Below are positions 58,501-64,000 of a stretch of DNA of 64,000 nucleotides, piece by piece; the first letter of the stretch is position 1; every line of letters starts with the position of its first letter. The notes below the pieces were generated by a model. That model was not told where the DNA came from, ran no database searches, and saw only the letters and a program-made list of their open reading frames with translations. Both the position numbers and the translations under genes were made by a program. This DNA is from Topomyia yanbarensis (lineage: Eukaryota; Arthropoda; Insecta; Diptera; Culicidae): NCBI RefSeq assembly GCF_030247195.1, contig NC_080672.1, positions 27,845,906 through 27,909,905 of the forward strand, read 5' to 3'.

Positions 58501-61045
58501 ATGTTTTTCTTCATTTTTTTTATTTCTGGCGCACGGATTTGTGCTTCCGTTTTGCCAACAAACACAGCAGCGTGTTATGTTTGTTTGTTTGCTTGTTTAT
58601 GTTTGGGAACGGGTTACTAGTGAACCGGAAAACGATTGATTTATCTGTCTGTGATTGGCAGAGAATGGAACTTCCGGCCGTAGAAATTCATGGTTTGCGT
58701 TATTTGTTCTAAAGTTGCCCATTTGAATGGGCCATTTTTTTACAGCACATTCCCTAAAACAAACAATGGGGGATACCCAGAGACTTGAATGCAATTCGAT
58801 GGAATTCAAATTCAAAACTTGCATTGAAGACTTTATGTAAAAATAGTAAATTTGTTTTTATTGATTCTGTACTTCGTTTTAAAAAATGTATAGATTTTCC
58901 AACGCTGGTAGTGCAGTGGATGTAGTTAACTGTATCAGGTATTAAAGCGAACGAACTTTTCAAAGTTTAATAAGTATGATCAGTGTATAAATATTTTATT
59001 GCCGATCATTATTAGAAACACAGTAATCAGCAAGGACTTATATTCCCTATTCTCCCTTCTCAGTTGTTTGTTCTTCCGAGGTTCGGTTAATTAATTCGGT
59101 TACTCTTCGGTAGTTCGTTTATTTTTTCGAAGGGCAAAAATCAAAATATTTTGGCTACCCAATTAGTATCCCTTTACAGTTTACGGCAACCCGCACCAGC
59201 TAGCATGCCAACCGTTCAAGTGTGATGCCAGATTACAATAATGTGACCGAATCATGTAGAACGAAGGATGATGAGGTTCGTTACTAGATATACTCTTTGC
59301 TAGGTTGCCAGTGTCGGTCGATGTCGGCGTCATCAACAGTAACCGTTGCCAAGGTTCTAAAATCCAACCATAGTAAGTCGTGACTGCTGCCTGCCTTGCA
59401 TACACTCATCGCCATCAAGTGTTGTGCTTTACACATATACACACATCTACTTTCACAACAACATCGCTGTCGTACAACATTTAAAGTGATTGATACGATA
59501 ACAACTTAAATTGCTGTTAGCAGTCCCTCTTTTACACGTTGCATAACCGGTTCTGCATGGTGTCATCAGCATGCTTTAGGATCGTTCGGGTTCTTAGTGA
59601 TGCTAGCGATACACCACACTTACGGGACTACGTGACGACAGGTGGGAATCACAAGAATGCTTTTTGCTGTTCACATGCTGAATTAATTCGGCTAGCGCCC
59701 GGTAGCTGGTGGTAGAATTTCTGTGTTGCATATATGACACTCAAATTGATAGTTTCAATAAAGTTGCCATCGCTTTGACATAAATGACAGTAAAAGAAAT
59801 GTCTGCTACTGTTTGACGAATTCACGAAACCGGTGAGCGGTTCCATAGCATGCATTTGTTACACCAAATGGAACCGATGCTGGATAACGATAAAATGAAG
59901 AATGCGACAGCCATGGAGCAAAATGGTGGCAATAAAACAAAACTCTACTGTTGTTTGTGATGAGTAATGACACGCCTGACGAGTATATGGTGTGAAAAAT
60001 TTCACTATGAAAAAGTAACGTTCGTAAAAACGGCTTCATTTTTCACTTGTGTGAGATGTTTCGTATTATGCGAACTGTTTTTTTTTATTTAGACATTGAA
60101 GAATGTTTTTGACAGAACAATCAACAAAACAAAACGTTACACAACCCAAAAGCTAATATTAACTGCGAAATATTGCAGTGAATCAAAGTGCTTCTATTTA
60201 TAACAAGGCATAGAAGAGGGACAGCGTAGGGTGAAAAGTTTTCGTTGACGTCTATTTTCCTGGACCAATCGATAATCCGCAAACAAGATAATAAATGTAT
60301 TTAATCTGTACGTTGTTGTGTTGCCTATTTCTCATTACGTAGGTTCACATAGCATATTTACCCCACTAGGAAAATATCAATGGTCTCACTGATCCCATTG
60401 TAGCCAATCTGTCAATAAAACATGTTCCTCTTTTATATTTCAGCTATAACTATAAAAGGTAAAGCAGTGTAAACTGTATGCGAGAATGCGTGTTACAATC
60501 AGAGTCGGAAAATATTTTTTTTCATTTGCCAAAATCAGGCGAAACTGACGAAACAACGAAGCTTCTTTCCATACCACTAGCACTTTGCGAAATCGAAAAT
60601 GAGACAACGGGCTAGGACAAAGCAAGCATGTAGCAGAGCGTTTTCATTATTCTCTCCGCACGCTCGTTTTCGCTTTGTGATTCAGAATGATATTGGTGAC
60701 TTCGATATTGAACTTGCTGCTGGGGAAACGAAAATACACTAGCAATGATATTTATTTGTCGATGCTCGATTCTGTAGATTTGCGAGCTAATGATGGTATT
60801 GTAAGACGGAAGCCTGATCGGTGTTCATATTTCACATTTTAACTATGTTCTAGTTGCATTATTAGATGTACATTGCATTAATTTCATGTAATGAATGAGA
60901 ATCGCAAACTACTGAGCATGCATCAAAACGAAATTGCAACTTCGGATTGTCATAGGAAAACAAAAGTCGCTGCTGCTGCTACTCGTTTTCGTAGAATCGA
61001 GAGAGGAGGGGACATCACCTTTATTGTTTTATTTTTTCATGCATT
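55535..61045. other. 5.5 kb with no gene and few repeats
   Basis: Longest stretch without a recognised mobile element. It contains a (CAGC)n/(CAGT)n run at about 57476-57510, a short perfect palindrome AACTGTCAAAG/CTTTGACAGTT at 56917-56939, and a (CT)n run near 58267-58287. Open frames are below 100 residues and lack motifs. It could be part of a host intron or intergenic region. Confidence 0.4.
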
Positions 61046-61048
61046 TAG

Positions 61049-61199
61049 CGACGAAAGAGACAGGGAAACCTGCTTACTGCAAACCAAATGGATAGTGTCA
61101 GAGTGAAAGCCGAGCGGATCTGCGCCGACTGCCCGCTTTTACTCTGACAGATTCCATTTGATATGCTGCAAGCAGGTTTCTCGCATCTCGCATACTACT
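61049..61199. repeat. ~150-bp hairpin
   Basis: The left arm has 'gaaacctgctta', 'ccaaatgga', 'tgtcagagtgaaagc' and the right arm holds the reverse ('gcttttactctgaca', 'tccatttg', 'gcaagcaggttt'), closing near 61120. Probably a foldback MITE; no target duplication was seen. Confidence 0.7.
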
Positions 61200-61385
61200 G
61201 TCAGTAGGTTTGTTCCAGTACACGGAAGTCACTCCGGAGCAAACAGGAGCAAAAAATCTTTGCTCCTTTTTACTCCGGTTTGCTACCTGAAGAAGAAAAA
61301 GGAGAAGAAGAGAGTACAGGAACGATTTTCTCCGGAGTACTTCCAGTTTCTCCTGGTACTGGAACAGACGTAGTACCAGCCCCTG
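61200..61385. repeat. Second inverted repeat next to the hairpin
   Basis: 'gtttgttccagtac' with 'cactccggag' near 61207-61240 pairs with 'ctccggagtacttcc' and 'gtactggaacagac' near 61332-61371. The loop contains 'agaagaaaaaggagaagaag'. Confidence 0.6.
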
Positions 61386-62169
61386 CTCAGCTTCTCGCCG
61401 CCACTCTGTAAGCACCCTTGAATGTGGTGAGGACTGTTTGAAATGGAAGGATAGGAAAAGGAAAGAAGGACCGTTTGAAATGGTAGGATAGAGATTGATA
61501 GACTAGATGTCAATAGAGTGGAGGAAAAAAGAAGATACTAGGGAGAGGTGACGAAATAGAAGTGCCAGAATATACGATATTGCTGATTATTAAAAAAAAA
61601 CTGTTATATTCGAAAGTACATAAAGTGAAGATGAATTGTCCAACATTAATCCTGAAACAAAAACAGGTGGCAGGGAGCTGTGGATTGCGTCCTATAGGAA
61701 CCGTAAACAAGTTGAATTGCTGGTTAGGAATTTGAGGTTAGGTTCTCAAAGGATACTGTTCTGCATAAAGGCCACCTGTTGGGAATAACCAGGATTTATT
61801 GAGTGACCGATGTAAGTAGACTTAGACCCATTTAAAATCAAGCATAAGACTAATAAACATTTAACAGCTTTTAGCTGGCTCACTTTGTAACATTTAACAA
61901 GGTGTTGCTGAAAAGTCTACTTCAATCCATCCCAACACACTCCAACTAGTTTTTTTCAGTAGGGTTACAGCACCCATACTCGACACACTACCAATTTTCG
62001 ACCATCCACACAACGTGGCAATTTCTGTATGGTAGTAGGAAAGCTAGCTATAGGTCTAGAATTAGTGTTCTTCCTCTAGGAGGACAATCTGGCCGGCAAA
62101 CTTCAGACTAATTTGCTGAGCCCTTCAGTTCCCTTGTGCCATTTAATACCACTTCCTCCTTGAGCTTGC
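61386..62169. other. No gene recognised
   Basis: A purine-rich stretch with a doubled 'ccgtttgaaatgg' (61434, 61470) leads toward the R1-type LINE. The exact 3' end of that LINE may lie anywhere between about 61920 and 62170. Confidence 0.4.
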
Positions 62170-62189
62170 TCGCGAACTACTCGGTCTAG

Positions 62190-62900
62190 TCCCCGACGAT
62201 GGATCTAGCCTACTCCGACGAAGAGTTCACCGGCGAGAGAAGTTCGAAAGCGAGCCAACCAGCCAGGTGCCGAGGTCGGTTCGGCGATTCCGGTAGAGTA
62301 GGGCGTCCGGTTTGCTGGAGCCCCGCCGCGACTGGCGGTGTCTCGTCGCGGTCTACGCAGTCTAGTTCCCGGCGGTGAATCTAGCTTACGCTGACGGAGA
62401 GTTCCCCGGCGAAAGAAGTTCTCCCGATACCGATTCCCCCTTTAAGCCTTTTAGTTCTCTTCTTGTTGATGAGCCATTCAGCTCTTCGACTTGTTCGCGA
62501 ACAACTCGGTCCCCGGCGAGAGAAGTTCTCCCGAAACCGACCCAATCAGCTAGGTTCCAAGGTCATTTCGGCGATTCCTGTGAAGCAAGGCGTCCGGTCT
62601 ACTCAGTGTAGTCGCTAGCAGTGAATCTAGATTACGCTGACGGAGAGTTCCCCGGCGAAAAAAGTTCTTCCAATACCGATTCTTCTTTGGTTTTCGCTAT
62701 TTTTCTATCGGAACAACCGGTGGGGTGCCTTAGTCGGTCAGGCGATTCTGGATGGAGCGTAACGTCCGGTTCGCTAGCGTTTTGACGACTCATACTCGGT
62801 GCTCTGTTGCAGTCTACTCGACTAGTCCTCGACGTGGATCTAGCTTTTTCCTGCGGAATATTCTCTAGCGATGATTGCTCTCCTGAAACCACTGCTCGAT
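62190..62900 (-). repeat. Imperfect ~170-250-bp tandem units in the R1 3' region
   Basis: A motif like 'ggcggtgaatctagcttacg' followed by 'gagttccccggcgaaagaag' recurs at about 62195, 62365, 62615 and 62830. It alternates with a second motif of the form 'ggcgattcc..ggcgtccggt' at about 62285, 62570 and 62740. Spacing varies, so units have suffered deletions. The 113-residue and 78-residue open frames here run through the repeats. Confidence 0.75.
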
Positions 62901-62974
62901 GTTTATCGCGCCGATTATGATCTACATCATAACTCTTACTTACTGCGTTCCACGTCTTTACGTCGCTTATCATT

Positions 62975-64000
62975 CTGTAGGCTACATTATCCGGGTTGAT
63001 GTCCGGTCCTCCCGTTTTAAATAACTGTCACTTCAAACCTCGAACATTCGAAGACCACATGCTCTGGTGTCTCCTCGACGTTCTCACACTCCGGGCCCAA
63101 TGGTGACGTTGCGTACCCGAGCCGATGAAGATACTTCCTGAAGCAGCCGTGGCTTGGTAGGAGCTGTTTCAGGAGGAAGATAATCTTTCCCTGCATTTTA
63201 TTTACCCACGTCGGTAGGTTTTGATGAGTCGGTAGGTCCACTTTCCTTTTTCCGCATTGTCCCATTCCTGCTGCCACGTCACCATCGAGTCGATTCTCAT
63301 CATCTTCCTTACGTTTCTGACGTTTCATTGATTGTAGCACTTGATGTCCTCCGTCAGGGGGATGCAGATGGGGATCATCTCGGCGATAAGGCATACTGCC
63401 TCTGGTACGCAATCGTAACTCGTACGACCACCAGCCGGAACGTCCTGTTCAGCTCTTCGCGGTTCCACTTGGTTTACAGCGCCACGTCCCAGGCAAGAGC
63501 CTCATATCGCAGTATCGCTGAGGAAACACTAGATAATATACCGACATTTCGCAGGTGTAATCAACGCAATCGTATGCCATTTGACGGTGATCTGCATCCG
63601 CTGAATCGCTTTGCAGTTGCTGACCAACAACACATCCGTCTTGTGGTGAGCTCTTTGCAGCTTGACCCCGTTTATGCAGCTCTCGATCGCATCTATTGTC
63701 TCCGTCACCGACACCTCCATTTTTTCAACAGTCTCATCACCTTTAGTGACTCGTCGTTCACGAAATCCACGATTTTCACTTTCCCGGGCAGCCGCAGTGT
63801 CAAGACCCCATCGTAAATTTCGTTCCAAAGAGTTGGACAGAGAATGGAGCCCTGAGGAACGCCCACTGCGACTCGCATTGCCTTCTACCCTTTGCTCGTC
63901 TGATACAGCAGTACTCTACTCTGGAAGTAGCTCTTCAGGGTGTGGCTCATTCTTCTGTGCAGCGCTGTTGCATTGGTCTATACAAGGCTGTACGGCTCGG
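62975..64000 (-). pseudogene. R1-clade reverse transcriptase and C-terminus (broken)
   Basis: From the edge inward: VGVPQGSILCPTLWNEIYDG (about 63890-63805), then the catalytic box, which reads FVND rather than FADD (about 63768), then a region with VTETIDAIES, RAHHKTDVLLVSNCKA. After a frameshift near 63500 the thumb follows, then THQNLPTWVNKMQGKIIFLL, and a C-terminal zinc-like motif where GPEC replaces the usual CPEC before EHVVFEC (about 63100-63040). Loss of one catalytic Asp, loss of one zinc Cys and frameshifts show it is inactive. Confidence 0.8.

Larger units (their letters stand above)
62170..64000 (-). mobile_element. R1-clade LINE, 3' part, cut by the window edge
   Basis: A minus-strand LINE enters from the right edge within the RT domain, continues through the thumb and a Cys/His C-terminal motif, and ends with a long 3' region made of about four imperfect units. 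The RT text and the C-terminal zinc motif with HVVFEC are characteristic of the R1 clade; R1-clade elements often choose specific targets (rDNA, microsatellites, telomeric repeats). Related tails occur at 4.56-4.8 kb and 13.1-13.7 kb. The 5' portion lies outside the window. Confidence 0.75.

Overview
This window looks like repeat-dense chromosomal DNA from an insect, most likely a culicine (Aedes-type) mosquito. The basis is the mixture of elements: tRNA-derived SINEs resembling mosquito Feilai, a Tc1/mariner-like transposase of DD37E type, RNase H-bearing, RTE-like and R1-clade LINEs, many TA/TTAA/8-9-bp-TSD MITEs, and a very abundant hairpin-and-microsatellite repeat (head CCTTTCTC). The species call is inference. 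I find no intact host gene, no rRNA or tRNA gene, no CRISPR array and nothing bacterial. All recognisable coding sequence is decayed mobile-element protein.

Layout. 1-5 kb: old hairpin-repeat copies, a decayed LINE ORF1, an 887-bp TA-flanked MITE and an R1-type 3' tail. 5.7-10.8 kb: a 310-bp MITE, a minus-strand LINE with EN(C-term)-RT-RNase H, and a separate CCHC ORF1 unit with its own 3' end. 13.0-13.9 kb: a hairpin repeat split by an R1-type tail. 15.5-16.9 kb: three diverged ~470-bp tandem units. 17.2-19.5 kb: a minus-strand RTE-like LINE with an internal endonuclease deletion. 21.7-28.4 kb: a MITE abutting a 6.3-kb TIR composite that contains long inverted repeats, a TTAA MITE with a 211-bp hairpin, and two multi-cassette hairpin-repeat arrays. 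28.4-39 kb: foldback MITEs, a mariner relic and A-rich minisatellite DNA. 39.1-48.3 kb: a second TIR composite (9.3 kb, ~170-bp TIRs) holding a SINE, an ORF1 fragment, ~665-bp near-identical inverted arms and another cassette array. 51.4-52.7 kb: a nearly complete DD37E transposon. 53-55.6 kb: hAT-type pieces, a SINE and an RT scrap. 55.6-61 kb: few recognisable repeats, possibly intronic or intergenic host DNA. 62-64 kb: the 3' end of an R1-clade LINE running off the window edge.

How the parts relate. None of the copies seen could encode a working enzyme. The short elements (MITEs, SINEs, ORF1-only unit) would depend on proteins supplied from elsewhere. The main interest is architectural: nested insertions, a repeat family made of variable numbers of head cassettes plus one fixed tail, an ORF1-only retroelement with a conserved 3' end, and an R1-type LINE tail sitting in the microsatellite of the hairpin repeat.
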